NCBI GenBank assembly: GCA_023935145.1 | Contig: CM043704.1 | Coordinates: forward strand, 99,433,873-99,497,872 | Reading direction: 5' to 3' | Source: Bretschneidera sinensis | Lineage: Eukaryota > Streptophyta > Magnoliopsida > Brassicales > Akaniaceae | Length of the DNA: 64,000 bases | In this document: positions 24,001 through 35,341 of the stretch, piece after piece | How the letters are laid out: each line of letters opens with the position of its first letter | How positions within the stretch are numbered: the first letter of the stretch is position 1 | Notes under the pieces: model-generated | The model's database searches: none | The model's input: the letters and a program-made list of their open reading frames with translations, nothing else | Told to the model about the DNA's origin: nothing | Position numbers and translations under genes: made by a program

Positions 24001-24794
24001 AAATTAAATCAAAGATAGGGTGCATCAGCTAGTGTTCAATTAAGTAACTAAACAAGAGAAGAAGTAAGGGAATAATAAAAATCCGAATTATTGAACTTCG
24101 ATCTTTTTTCCCCATCACTTGGGAACAGATTTACCGAGAAACCAAATGCTTTGTCAATTATGCCTAAAGTATTATTAGAACAACATAAAGCAAAAGACCC
24201 ATTTTCTTTCATTTTTCTACTACAGGCAGAGTTAAAACAGGCGTGGGATCATGATAAAGCATTCTGTTTGAAAAGAAGAGAAAAATGCTACCATTAAAGT
24301 TTAAAAAGAAAGAAAAAAATAACACAAACAAACGATTAAGAAATTTCTATTAGGTCATCTTCCTACATATTCTCAGTAAGAAATTGGATTTCGAATACTA
24401 CATTTGGAAGTTCCATTACACCCCAAAAAAGGGGAAAAGAAAAAAGGAAAAATCGAAACGACACTAACAACGACTAAGAATTTTCCTCTTTCATTTTGCA
24501 CATTTTCTCACCGACCAGAAAAACAACCTCAGAACGTATAAGTAAGAAATAGAAGAGGAACTAAACTCCTTGTTTTTTTCCCCTCTTCCTACATTTTCCT
24601 CATCAACCCAACAGAGGGCAAAAAGAGAGTGAGGATTTACTTTTGCGGTTTTTGAGGTGCTTAGAGACCTTGTTGCGTATATAGCAATAGTAGCTAAAGG
24701 CAACCAGCAACGAAGCAAGAGCTAGTGAAGCGAGAACCACAATGACCACAAGTGCGGTGCGCTCTTTTCTTCTATACGCATCTTCTGTTTCCAT
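18097..24794 (-). CDS. membrane-anchored receptor-like serine/threonine kinase (RLCK/PBL-like)
   Basis: Six exons, all in phase: 24794-24641, 23991-23753, 23455-23320, 19053-18795, 18674-18542 and 18357-18097, giving 393 aa. The N-terminus [12 protein letters not shown] is followed by one hydrophobic helix (about residues 13-39) and a basic stretch, so the kinase faces the cytosol from the plasma membrane, with almost no extracellular part. The kinase domain runs about 84-365: glycine loop [15 protein letters not shown] lysine 115, IHRDFKSSN with HRD at 214-216, DFG at 234-236, and activation segment [17 protein letters not shown]. It is therefore an RD kinase with all catalytic residues. The closest remembered relatives are small plant RLCKs annotated as probable serine/threonine-protein kinase PBL; the ligand or partner is unknown. 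Intron 3 (23319-19054) is swollen to 4.3 kb by transposable elements. A broken partial copy lies at 10430-12977. Confidence 0.93.
19130..20130 (-). mobile_element. LINE remnant in kinase intron 3
   Basis: Antisense-to-plus fragments read as the C-terminal part of an L1-type LINE: the upstream block [20 protein letters not shown], then [13 protein letters not shown], then [15 protein letters not shown] near the 3' end, in the correct order on the minus strand. These belong to the region between reverse transcriptase and the zinc-binding (zf-RVT) domain. Many stops and frame changes show it is dead. It is oriented with the kinase gene. Confidence 0.8.
20891..22477. repeat. 330-bp tandem duplication inside LINE remnant
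   Basis: The string aacccattgg starts copies at 20891 and 21221, a period of 330 bp. Copy 1 covers 20891-21220. Copy 2 covers 21221-21476 and then, after a 929-bp insertion, 22406-22477 (actagtgctttgtaatact through cgccttatcttccc, also found at 21149-21214). The two parts of copy 2 add up to about 328 bp, matching copy 1. Confidence 0.88.
21477..22405. mobile_element. solo LTR, 929 bp, with 5-bp target duplication
   Basis: Starts TGTTGGAAAATC and ends TTTTATAACA, the TG...CA termini of an LTR retrotransposon. The pentamer ctcaa flanks it on both sides (21472-21476 and 22406-22410). Independent proof comes from the host repeat: it splits the second copy of a 330-bp tandem duplication exactly at this point. 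No gag, pol or second LTR is present, so the internal part was lost, presumably by LTR-LTR recombination. Superfamily is uncertain; the ends look copia-like. Confidence 0.88.
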
Positions 24795-26221
24795 TTCCCT
24801 GTTTCAGTTTCTAGAAAAGAGAAAAGAAAAAAACAACCCTAACCCTAAAAATTGGTTAGTGAAAGGGAAAGAGGAGAGAGTTTTTGGAGCTTTGGGGTTT
24901 GAGTATGTCTCTCTCTTTCTCTGTCAGTGAGTGTATTGTGCTGTCTTGTTTTGTTGTGGCGCGGAGAATAGTTGAAGTGGTGTCCATGTGTGTCTTTTTG
25001 CAATGCGGTGCCTCTAATTTCAGCTATTTCTTTATTATGGTGTTTCACTCTGTTTTGTATTCTTTATCACCCAAAATTGCTTTAAAACTTCATATTTTGG
25101 TCTTCATATATTTGTACCACCAAAATATGCTAAATTATAGTTTTCTTTCCGATACATCAGCTCAAATTTTATTTTAGTTTCGGAATATTTTATTGTTCTA
25201 ATGCCGTTTCGTTTAATTTTATCTTTTTGTAGTTTTATTCTAATTTCACTTAAAAACTTGACCAAAGTTTCGCACCAATGTTGATAGTTAAACATAATTA
25301 AAAAAATCAAAATTTAATGACTAAAGTAGAATTAAGGGCAAAGTATAGGAAAAAAATATGATAATTTAACCAAAAAATTTTAACTTTCTCCACTTAAAAA
25401 CAACCGCAGGCTGCAAGTGATTCCCTCTACTTTACAAATTTTCTCAATCGAAATCTTTTTTAAATTTTACCTGACCATCACATATAAATTGCCCCCTTGG
25501 CATTTTATTTGATACGACATTGGATGAATATGGAAAAACAGACTATTAGAGCTTCATCACTGAACATTCCCTCTAAATTCAAACTTTTCTCCCACCCCCT
25601 CCTGCATAATATATTTCTAGAGAAAAAATTTCAACCAAAGTAATGACTTGTAACCACCCGCTTGGCCAATGAAAAAATATCTTACCGCATAAATAAATAA
25701 ATTGAAGATTTCATTTTTATCACTGCCCCAATCTACCGGTTAGTATTTTCAAAATTACTACTTAGGTATCATAACAAACAAGCAGAACAAAAGGGATGGA
25801 TCCCTGTCGCTACTCATCTCAGACATGCTCTTCCATGGTCGCATCCCATTAAATCTAAGTACTCCAGCAGCTCTGGCAAACAACTGCTTCCAAAAGAAAT
25901 CCGTTCACAATATTTACTTCCAATATTCATCAATTTTCTTGTAATGGCACGCCACTCACCGCATTAATCATGAGTTGGTCCCAAGTTAAATACAATTAAG
26001 TGAATGTGCATCTCGCAATTAACACAGGTGGGCAAAGGAACACATTAATTACAAAGGGAAACAAACATACAGATCCTTATTGGTTTTAGAATAGTTGATT
26101 CATCACCCAGTCACTTCCAACAGTTTTCTTAAATGCACACATTACTCTTAAACTATGATAGTCTCTTTTCTCAGTACACATTGAGATGAAAGGGAAATTC
26201 TCTTTTGCTTCCAAGGCTTAT
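24795..26221. other. kinase leader and promoter, then MBF1 3' flank
   Basis: 24795-25050 is CT/GA-rich leader sequence of the kinase gene. 25060-26000 is AT-rich without recognised genes. The part near 26000-26221 should be the MBF1 3'UTR. Confidence 0.4.
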
Positions 26222-29200
26222 TTACTTCTTCCCACGCAGTTTCACCCCAAGAGCCCTCTCCAGCTTCGTAAGTATCTGTTGATTTGGTATGGCTTTCCCA
26301 GATTCATACTCCTGGATCACTTGAGGCTTCTCATTGATCATCTACAAACAGATATTAACTGTTAAAGTCAAAGTTCAAAGAATGGTTGCAGAAGGAAGGA
26401 TACACAGGGACACGAGGGAAAGAGAGGGAAGGAGGGATAGTTACTTGACTAAGTTGAGCCTGGGTCAGCTTCTTATCCATTCGAGCCTGCATGATAGCTT
26501 TCTTAAGCTCAGTAGGCACGCGATCATCTGAACTCAACATCAAGGCACACAAAAAGCAAAGAGTCATATAAGACCGTGCATACAGAGCAATAACTCGTAA
26601 TCAAAGGGCAAACAAGGGCTTTTATACAAACAGTCCAGCATACTCTATCATGAAAAAAGAACTGGAACTGCAGCTACGATCCAAGTAGTAATCATATATA
26701 GAAGGTAAATTTTGGAGGGGGAAAAACATGGAATGAGCAAATGAAAGAAAAAAAAACAGGGATAAGAATCAATATACATATGTCTATGCAAAGACTAGCC
26801 CACACAAGCGAACTCCAGGCATGAAAATCACTGCAGTGAACTAGTCCATTTGCATCACAATTCACAAGAATGACTTAACAATACCATAAAATATATCCAC
26901 TTCTATCCAGTAACCATAATCAAAGTAAGTGAAGAACACATAAATCGGATGTTGATGGGTCATAACAAGGAGAGTATAGATCCAATAAATAAATAAACAA
27001 TGAACCAAATCCCCAAGGCACTTGAGAATGAAGCTCATGCTCCCATGCAGCACTATTGTGATCTTCTAAATTATCTGTAGTAAGATCCACCATAACACCA
27101 GAGACTATTCAAAGAACTCCAACATAGGTGAGACACGCATTCAAAACAATATTTTAGTAACCCATGGTCTCTCTCACCCTTCAGATGTGATAGTAGGGCA
27201 TAACCTAATCGCAGGTCAGCCTAGCCATTGTAACAGGATGATTTCTCATTCAGCCTTTCCCAGTATGAAATTATATTTCCTTCTTGATAGGATTGAATCT
27301 TTTCACTCTTGCTTTTGCCTATCAAACATCATCAGTTTGTTTTTTCTCTATCTCAAGTTGTAATTCTTACAATCAAGCGACATAACATTATTTCATATGC
27401 ACCTTGATCGTTGTAGGCATCCCTCAATGCTCAAAATTCCACTGCCCCTATTCAGAACTAAAGATCCATATATAACTTAAGAAAACTGAACAAGCCCATA
27501 AATCAATCTAGTCTCATCACCCTCAATGACAGAGGTATCAAAGCTAGCCACTGGAGAAACATCAAAGATTCTTCACGTAGGCATCTCAAAGATTCTTTAT
27601 TTTTCTTTTGAAGAAAAAACTTCCAATTATGTAGACAATGAAGTTTCTATCTTAATGGTCAAACAATATACTAGCAACAACCCCAAATATTTTTGTTGAA
27701 CTGAAACTGAAAAAAAGCAACAAAAAAAATCGTCACTCCCAACATTTTCAAATAGACAAAACAGGAAATCAATTTCCACTCCTCCACAAACTTGGAAGCA
27801 TATTATTTTCTTATATAAATAGAGGCATGACCACCCATCCATATATGCATAAAGCCATAAACATACTAGAACACTCTAAAACAATTAAAAACTAACAAAG
27901 CATAACGAAATAACGATTTCCAAGGAAAATCTCTAAACCACATGTGCAATATTTGTGACAAAAATCAAGATCAAGGCCAATAATGTAGCTTAATCAAGGG
28001 CATGTTCATTAACTCTTAACTCTTACACAAGAACAGTAGAAAAGCATTTCCCTTCGTTTTAACTAAGATAGAAATCAAATCATATCACTGTAGGAAATAA
28101 TAGAAGTTCAGATGTACTCACGAGAAAGGTTCTCTGTCTCATCATCCAGCTTCCTTGTATTCAAAGAAGTGCTGCTGGAGGCAGCTTTATTTGACCCAGC
28201 ATTAGCTACAGCATATAACAAAATAATTATCAGAATGGCAGCTCTAACATCAAACACAAAAAGCATGCAATCGAATAGTTCTCAAACACCAATTAATTAT
28301 CACATGACCATAAAATATGCCACGTGAAAAAGATCAAAAACAATTCTCTGTTAGGAAAAGCAATTGATAATTCAGTTAAATGTATTGATGCTTTTCGCTC
28401 TTATAAGAAAAGACCATTACAATAATAACCATAACAAGAGGAATTATGAAAATTTTGGAATCCCTAACAAGAAGAGGCATCTTCAGAAAAGTAAAGGCAT
28501 ATGATCTAAAGCAAGTCCTTTAAAGAAAAGGCATTATCAATCACACAGATCCTATCAATAAGAAAAATAAAACAACTCCTGCAGATTGAATATCCAGAGT
28601 AACAGTGGTATACCATACATCCCACAGGCTATTAGTTAAACGGGCTAGAGTCAAATATACAGTATTTATAGACAAAAGTATTCGGTCATTGGGGAAAAAT
28701 CAATATACTTCTAATGTCGAATCAGGATCAACTAGGACAGAAATAAAGCATTGGGTCGAACTCTTCTTTAGTGTCAAGGTAATGCCTATGAATAGTCATC
28801 GACTCCCCGGAAAGGGTAGAAGAATGGGACCTATTATGGGACATAAAATGCATTACAGACGTATGATCATTACGCTTCAACCGGGTTATTCTATTCCACC
28901 TCTTAGAAAGAAAAGAACTTAAATCAAAATACTTAATAGCATGGCGATACATTTATACAAAACTTCTACCCCGAGCACACGCAATGGAGCCGTAGACAGT
29001 CAAGTGAAATCCAATCCACGAAACAATTTGATCTATGGACAGCATCGTCATGGTAAAGGTCGTAATGCTAGAGGAATCATTACCGGAAGGCATAGAGGGA
29101 GAGGTCATATGCGTCTACACCGTAAAATCGATTTTCAACGAAATGAAAAAGACATGTGGTAGAATCGTAACCATAGAATACGACCCTAATCGAAATGCAT

Positions 29201-30418
29201 ACATTTGTCTCATACACTATGGGGATGGTGAGAAGAGATATATTTTACATCCTGGAGGGGCTACAATTGGAGATACCATTGTTTCTGGTACAGAAGTTCC
29301 TATAAAAATGGGAAATGCCCTACCTTTGAGTGCGGTTTGAACTATTGATTTACGTAATTTTCTCCTTTCATTTCTGTTAGTGGGCTGATGGTATCTGCAT
29401 TGAGTTCCACTGTTGCAAAAAGAAACTTCTATACCACTGTGACTCTTAGTGGATGAAGTTAGGATGTGAAAAATAACAATGAAAGCAGAAAACCCCACAA
29501 CCTAATGAAATGTTAGAAATGACCCCTCAAAAAATGGAAAAACAAAAAAGAGAAAGAAAGAACCCCATATTGGCAACTGAAGAGGAAATGGCCTCATTAG
29601 ATGCCGTGATAGATGGTTGATTAGTTGTCTGATGTACAAGTAATATATAGAACAGTACGTGTAATCTGCTTTGTGCACAGAAAACAACTAATGTAAAACC
29701 CGTACAACAAAAAAAAAATGATGCCAATAGAAAAACAAACTAAAAGATAAGACATCTTACTCCCAATCCACAAGCTTCAATTATGTTACTATCAATTAAT
29801 AACAATCATCTCATGTAAAAATAAACAACTTAACATTAATTTTGAATCGACAACAAAGAACACATAAATTCTTCTGATCTCAATAAATGGTTTGACAGGT
29901 GAATAGATTCAAATTGTTCTAAATTTGACATTGCACCGGATTCACTCCTCATTTCAAGGTCAATTTTTCCAACACGAATTATAAAGCAACATAGTGCAAA
30001 GGGATTAACACTTTTGGAAGTTAAAACCTAACCAAGAAGAACAGAAAAATCAATATATCCAAAAAAACCCAAAAACCAAGAAGAAAACGTAAACTTTTGT
30101 TGTCTCGAGCTATATCATCCCACCTACGATAATTCACAGTGGAAAAATTACCTACTTTCATAACTAGCTCTGGCTTTGGTAATATATTTCCCTCGAAGAA
30201 AAACTTTCCCATGAAACATTTTTCCGGTAAAGTCAAAAAAACTAAAAGGAAATAGATGAAGGTAAATAGGACAAACATTTTCTGAGGGTCTCGATCTCCG
30301 CGCCGGCACGGCGAGCAGCGTTGACGGCCTTTTCGTCGCGCTTGGCGGCGGCGTTGGGTGCTTTCTTGCGGATCACCACTGGTTCCCAGTCCTGTGTGAT
30401 TGGTCCAATTCCTGCCAT
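26222..30418 (-). CDS. MBF1: multiprotein bridging factor 1 (MBF1a/b type transcriptional coactivator)
   Basis: Four exons: 30418-30277, 28205-28122, 26527-26445 and 26341-26222, giving 142 aa, the usual length of plant MBF1a/MBF1b. MBF1 bridges bZIP-type activators and TATA-binding protein and is linked to stress and developmental gene control. The N-terminal MBF1 domain begins [19 protein letters not shown] and runs through [19 protein letters not shown] and the [19 protein letters not shown] segment. The C-terminal half is a Cro/C1-type helix-turn-helix (about 86-135) with [20 protein letters not shown] and [19 protein letters not shown]. It ends in a basic tail LRGKK. Junctions are AAAT|GTTTGT (1-nt carry), CTGTAG|CTAAT, TCTC|GTGAGT, TTCAG|ATGATC, CAA|GTAACT and TTTGTAG|ATGATC. 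Intron 1 (30276-28206) contains a plastid-DNA insertion. The first donor is weak (GTTTGT), but the frame and family sequence fit only there. Confidence 0.95.
28649..28922 (+). pseudogene. rpl23: plastid rpl23 copy in nuclear intron (NUPT, first part)
   Basis: Reads as plastid ribosomal protein L23 almost to its end: [45 protein letters not shown], then the stop at 28920-28922. The normal start MDGIKYAVF is replaced by unrelated sequence, with similarity beginning at tcaaatatacagtattta, so the junction lies near 28649 and the copy lacks its ATG. It has several substitutions against typical plastid L23. The plus orientation is opposite to the host gene MBF1. Confidence 0.93.
28941..29359 (+). 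pseudogene. rpl2: plastid rpl2 exon 1 and intron start in nuclear intron (NUPT, second part)
   Basis: Starts [19 protein letters not shown], 18 bp after rpl23 as in plastid genomes. The frame breaks near 29152-29162, where plastid GACATATATGGTAGA has become gacatgtggtaga, a 2-bp loss, giving a stop after KDMW. The other frame then continues with [20 protein letters not shown] and GNALPL. Exon 1 ends at the group II intron 5' boundary (gtgcggtttgaactattgatt), so unspliced DNA, not mRNA, was transferred. Plastid-like sequence ends at about 29359. It is not functional here. Confidence 0.93.
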
Positions 30419-31079
30419 TTCTTTCTTTTGCTCTCCGGCCTCCGCTGTTCTACTTTTTGTTTTGGTTTGGTTTTCTAGGGTTTACAGATCGCAGATGATG
30501 ATATTGTCCCGAAAAGAAAGTTAGCTTGGGTTTCACGTCCGACTTATATCTGTATAGTTTTTGGATATTTCTCGGCTCCAAATTTATCCCCCTAATTTAC
30601 CCGCTTATTCAGTTTCGTCCCAAACATTTGAAACCATGCAATGTCAAAATTACATTTCTAAAACGTCAAAAAAGTTAACGGAAATTTCCATGTGACACCA
30701 CATGTCGTCCACGTGGCAATGTTTTTCTTTTTGTTGGAAAGAAGGAAATTCATAGCTTAAATAGAAGTACAAATAATCTTAGAGGAAAAAACTCCTTTAA
30801 TGTCTATATATATATATATATATAATACAAAATAACCATAAATGAGGAGAATGAAAAACAATCAAGTCAAAAGCAATCGTCTTTTTTTACCTGCAAATCA
30901 ATAGCCTAATTGATTTCTCTAAAAAATGATGAAGTGAGTACTGAATGAAATTTCTAAGTAACAATCTGCAATGATGATCTTTCGATATATTATTAATAAT
31001 TATCCTAAAACAATCTAGACATTAAATTCAACGTGAATACATTGAATGTCAAGATCACGAGTCAAAATAAAACTATTTC
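30419..31079. other. MBF1 leader and promoter region
   Basis: 30419-30540 is the likely MBF1 5'UTR. An AT dinucleotide run lies at about 30806-30823. No other gene was recognised. Confidence 0.4.
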
Positions 31080-32010
31080 TCAAGGCCTATAATTTTGCAG
31101 TCACACTAAAACTAAAGCCAATAATCTTAGAAAAGCCTTTAATCCAAAGACTTCTCTTATCCCAGAGTAACCCACCACTACTACAATGACCTAAACGACT
31201 AGAGGCAAAACGATCAGTGTTCAATTTGACCCATCTAGTCTTAGGAAGCGACCAATGAACCAAAATCTTATAAGAATGGTTTTTCAAGCTTTGGTAAGAG
31301 AGGATGGCAAAATCACAAGCTCTAGAGAAGGTGTCCTTAACAATATCAAGAGGGAAGGAAGGTTTGTTCTCAAAGATAAGTCCATTTCTAGCAAACCAAT
31401 GGTTCCACATCCCGAAAGCAACAAAAAAAAAAAACAATTCCAATGAATATTATAAGAAAAACGAAGAGAGAATGCAAGGTTTTTAGATAACCAAGAAAAA
31501 AACATTTTTTAAAAAAAAATAGGAGATGAGAACAACAGGAATGGTAGCAAAATCTAAAAAAAACATGGCCGCTAAAGAGTCTCTTAAAACATGGAAACAA
31601 GATTTAGAAACATCCGAGCAAATAAGGCAAGAGCTGACAACAGGAATGTGTCTAACCAACAAAGTATTCTTACTTTGAATTTTATTATAAAAACAGAATC
31701 AGATAAAAAATTTAATCTTGTTTGTTGTAGAGCATTTCCACACAACATTCCAATTATGGGTAAGGAAATCCATAAGCAATCTACTAACAAATATAATGTC
31801 TTATTACTAAAGTTTCCATCATTAGAAAGGTCCCGATAGATAGAATCATGTATATTTTGGCTAAGAGGGGAAAGAATAGCTATAATGTGGGTAAGGATGT
31901 CATTCGGAAAGGCAAAAGAAAGAGAGTCAAGGTTGCAGTGGTTGTTGGCTTAGAGCTAAGAAACCGAAGATTTTCTTTATCTTTGGACAAGGGGCCCACG
32001 TAAGATTGCA
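31080..32010 (-). mobile_element. LINE remnant with RNase H-like domain
   Basis: The minus strand at 31087-31443 reads MWNHWFARNGLIFENK, then WSLPKTRWVKLNTDRFASS, GGLLWDKRSLWIKGFSKIIG. The order W-x-P-x-x-W-x-K-L-N-T-D, GG-x-x-x-D and W-x-x-GF is that of the RNase H-like (RVT_3) domain at the C-terminus of plant L1-type LINE polyproteins. Upstream minus-strand pieces to about 32010 are degraded. No intact ORF is present. Confidence 0.75.
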
Positions 32011-34559
32011 CGGGAAAAAATAATCACTTACTATCAAACCAGAAATTGACTGTTTGCCAATTCCTCGCTGTCAATTTAAGCCATTTTTTTACACACTTTC
32101 CAACATTTGATGATTCATTTCCAAACAATCGACCAAACCCTCTCTTTCGAGGCAGGTGTCTTGATTACCACATCTAAAATACTTAGCTTTTATAATATTT
32201 GCCTGAAATGACTCAAGTTTCTTAATAAGATTTCAACTCAGCTTAGTCGTAAGAGTTAGATTCTTAAGCTTAATTTTTTTAAAGTCAAGACCTTTTTTGA
32301 ATTTCGAAAGGGTCACATTATTCCAATTAAGTATATGAATTTTATGCTTTTTTGTACATTGTGGAGGACCTTTGAATTCTGTGGCAATCTCCTTCAACAT
32401 TAATAATATATAAGAAAAAAATTATAATTTAATAAAAACTTACAGAAAAATAATGAAAATACCGAAGAAATCTCGTTGTGGTTTGCAAGCAAAAAATTGC
32501 ATCCCTGTATGCTTTTTGAGTGGCAGCAATCTTATCATTTAATACCCTTTTGATGAAGGACATTATGCTTTTCACTTAAAATTTTTTTTTCCCCTTTTTA
32601 ACTAATGAAAATATAGATTATAATTATCTCGTCGTATCTTTTATAAACGTCTAAATAAAAATTATGGAACTTAGACTTTGAATTCACTTTTGATTTGGTT
32701 CCAATGTTCAATTACTCAAAATTATGGAGATGTGGTTTATACACGTTTTCAATATTGTCTTTAGTCCATTTGACATTAAAAATATAAACAAAATGTATGC
32801 ATAATTTTCACCTAAGGTATTGTGATGAGGTGACAAAAATTAATTTTTTTATTATAAAAATTTAACTCTGTATTTCGTAAAATTTGTTTATGGTACAAAA
32901 CGTGAATTTTCTAAAACTATTCTTAAAATAACCACGTTAAGTGTAATATCGTGCTGATGAAGAAGATCTTGCCAACTTTCGGCTAAATCTAACAATTCAT
33001 GGACAAGGACAACATCGAAAATGTTTGTAAATCAAAAGTTCATAATTTTGATTGATATTGGATCAATCAAAATCAACCCTAAATGTCGAGAACAAATTTG
33101 TACTTAACTTTTTTTTTTACATTTAAATATAATTTATTTTTTTATTCGTGCTTTCTTTTCTCTTTTGCATAAGTTAACATTTAACCTTTTCCTTTCTTTT
33201 TGTTTGAATATTCTCAAATATGAAATCAATGTTTGACTTTATATATGATAAAACGATTGTTGGATTTAGAATTGTTTTTAACTTCATAATCATAACAAAT
33301 AGTTGAATTAGTGAACCAAATGTGAGAAAATGAATCCAAGAACCCTTATATGTATCATGATTAAAACTTGTAAAAAATTTTTGAGAAAGAAAAACAATTT
33401 AAGACTTAAATTCACCAAATTATTCGAAAAGCCGAACTTTGACTTTCAAAATTATTGAAAAAAATGAGCATTCCTATATTAAGAACCCCTATATATATCA
33501 TGATTAAAACTTGTAAAAAATTTTTGAGAAAGAAAAACAATTTAAGACTTAAATTCACCAAATTACTTGAAAAGCCGAACTTTGACTTTCAAAATTATTG
33601 AAAAAAAAGAGCATTCCTATATTAAGATAGTTATATATTTCTAAAAATAATAATAAATACCGTATACCCAAATAATAAATAACATACATAATATATTTTG
33701 TAGATTTGTTTATGTAATTATGATGAAAATATTGTCAAATTTATATTTCCGATTCGATTTTCGAGCCTCTTAACGCCTACTAACACGATGTTTGTACCTT
33801 TAACATAGGGTTCGTGAAGATCGATCGTAATGATCAATTCAATTCTTTGTGGTTATAAGTTTTGTAATTAGTTTTTTTTTGTCTTTCAAGAAGACGAAAC
33901 ATTAAACTATATAATTTTTTTTTAACCCTACACTTTATCAACTTCGTAAAGAATACCAAATTTAAATAAAATTGTTGAATTTTTTTTACTTATATATTTA
34001 GTCCTACTTTTTCTCAAGAGTATATGAGTGGTCCCAAGTCCTAACATAAGTATGTGAGTTTGAGATTCTTTTACCAATTGTTTTTTTTTTAGGTAGATTC
34101 TATGGTGTTTTTTAAAAACTATATCTTACCTTTACATTTTGTAATAAAACATTTATATTTAATGGTAAAGACATAATTTTATCGTTAAATGTATATATTT
34201 TATGATAAAAAATCTAAATTTTACAATAAAAAAATAGTATTTATCATATAGGAAAAAAGATATTTACATTATCACGTGGGAAGAAAATAAAAATACAGTA
34301 AATAAGTAAAATTTTAATTTTTAAATTACATGAAGAAGGGGCAATTCGTAAATTGAGTTAAGAAGCAGGACAAACTGGTTGGTGGTAAATAGAGGAGCTG
34401 GAGTAGTATATCTCTCAACTGGAGTCCAAAAGCCAAACAAGAAATTAAAATAAAGAGGGTAATGACGTATTAAACTTTCGGCATCGTAACTTTTCCCTTT
34501 TTTTTACACTGATTTCACTGTTCCTAGCCATCCGTCACTTCCTATTTTTTTTTCTCATC
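32011..34559. other. AT-rich intergenic region upstream of PCO
   Basis: No genes recognised. It contains a 143-bp tandem duplication (separate entry). The PCO promoter should lie in the last few hundred bases; a pyrimidine-rich tract (34540-34600) marks the probable start of transcription. Confidence 0.4.
33338..33623. repeat. 143-bp tandem direct duplication
   Basis: Copy 1 is 33338-33480 and copy 2 is 33481-33623, both starting aagaaccc and ending attcctatatt. They differ by only a handful of substitutions (for example cttatatgta/cctatatata and attattcg/attacttg). No coding potential. The cause is probably slippage or unequal exchange. Confidence 0.9.
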
Positions 34560-35341
34560 TTCTTCTTCCTCAATATTCCCTCTCTCTCCAATCTTGCGCA
34601 CCCCAGGTAAGCCCTATCTCTGCCCATTTCTCTACTACTGCTTAGTCTCTATTACAGTTCGCCGGATCTCTCATGGGTTTTTATCATAGTTTTTTTTATC
34701 TCTTACAGATTCCTCTATTTATGAGCTTGATTTTTTTGGTTACTTTTTCCTCCAATTTCTGTTTTTTTGTTTAAAAAAATAAAATTCAAATTGATATTAT
34801 TTGTAGAAATTAGATTTTTGTTTATTCTTTGGCTCCACTGTGCGTGCTTGCCGAGATAAAGTTTTAAAAAAATTAGATGATGATCGATAAATTTACGTCA
34901 ATCAAGAAAATTACTTATTTTAGCTCTGTTTTTGGTGAAAATTTTCAATATTGAACTTCTTTTTCGTTCTTTCTCTAATTTCGCAGCAATCAAACGGAGA
35001 CATTTGGTTTGATCGGTCAAACGATGCATACACATTCTCAAATTTAGTCTATAATTAAGTGATTAATTTTTAATTAGAAATATACACAGATTTATTTACA
35101 TTGAGTTCGTTTTTTTTTGGTTTCAGTTAGGTGCTCGTAAATAAGATTAGTAGAGAGGAATGAAATAACTTCAGTCCAGATGTATTACTGCCAGTTTGCA
35201 TCGCGGAATAAGAACCAGTTATCATCCATTTTTATCTTTTATCGTAATTGTAATTAGTACCTTTCCCCTCAGAAGGCCTTATCAGCTTTACCGGAATCAG
35301 GGCTATAGTCCATTCAGTTAAGTTGGTATCGTCTTCACATC
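34560..35341 (+). promoter_or_regulatory. PCO 5' leader with leader intron and two upstream ORFs
   Basis: A noncoding exon ends at CACCCCAG|GTAAGC near 34607; the next exon begins after the acceptor tttcag near 35127. The spliced leader then contains two upstream ORFs: a minimal one, ATG AAA TAA, at 35160-35168, and a 25-codon one at 35180-35257 that starts MYYCQFASRN. Both end before the PCO start at 35342. Upstream ORFs commonly lower translation of the main frame. Whether these do is inference. Confidence 0.6.

Noticed and set aside
28605..28922. Functional nuclear gene for plastid ribosomal protein L23
   Set aside because: It lacks the normal start, is joined to a frameshifted rpl2 exon and the rpl2 intron start in plastid order, and lies antisense in an MBF1 intron. 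A plastid-DNA insertion explains everything.
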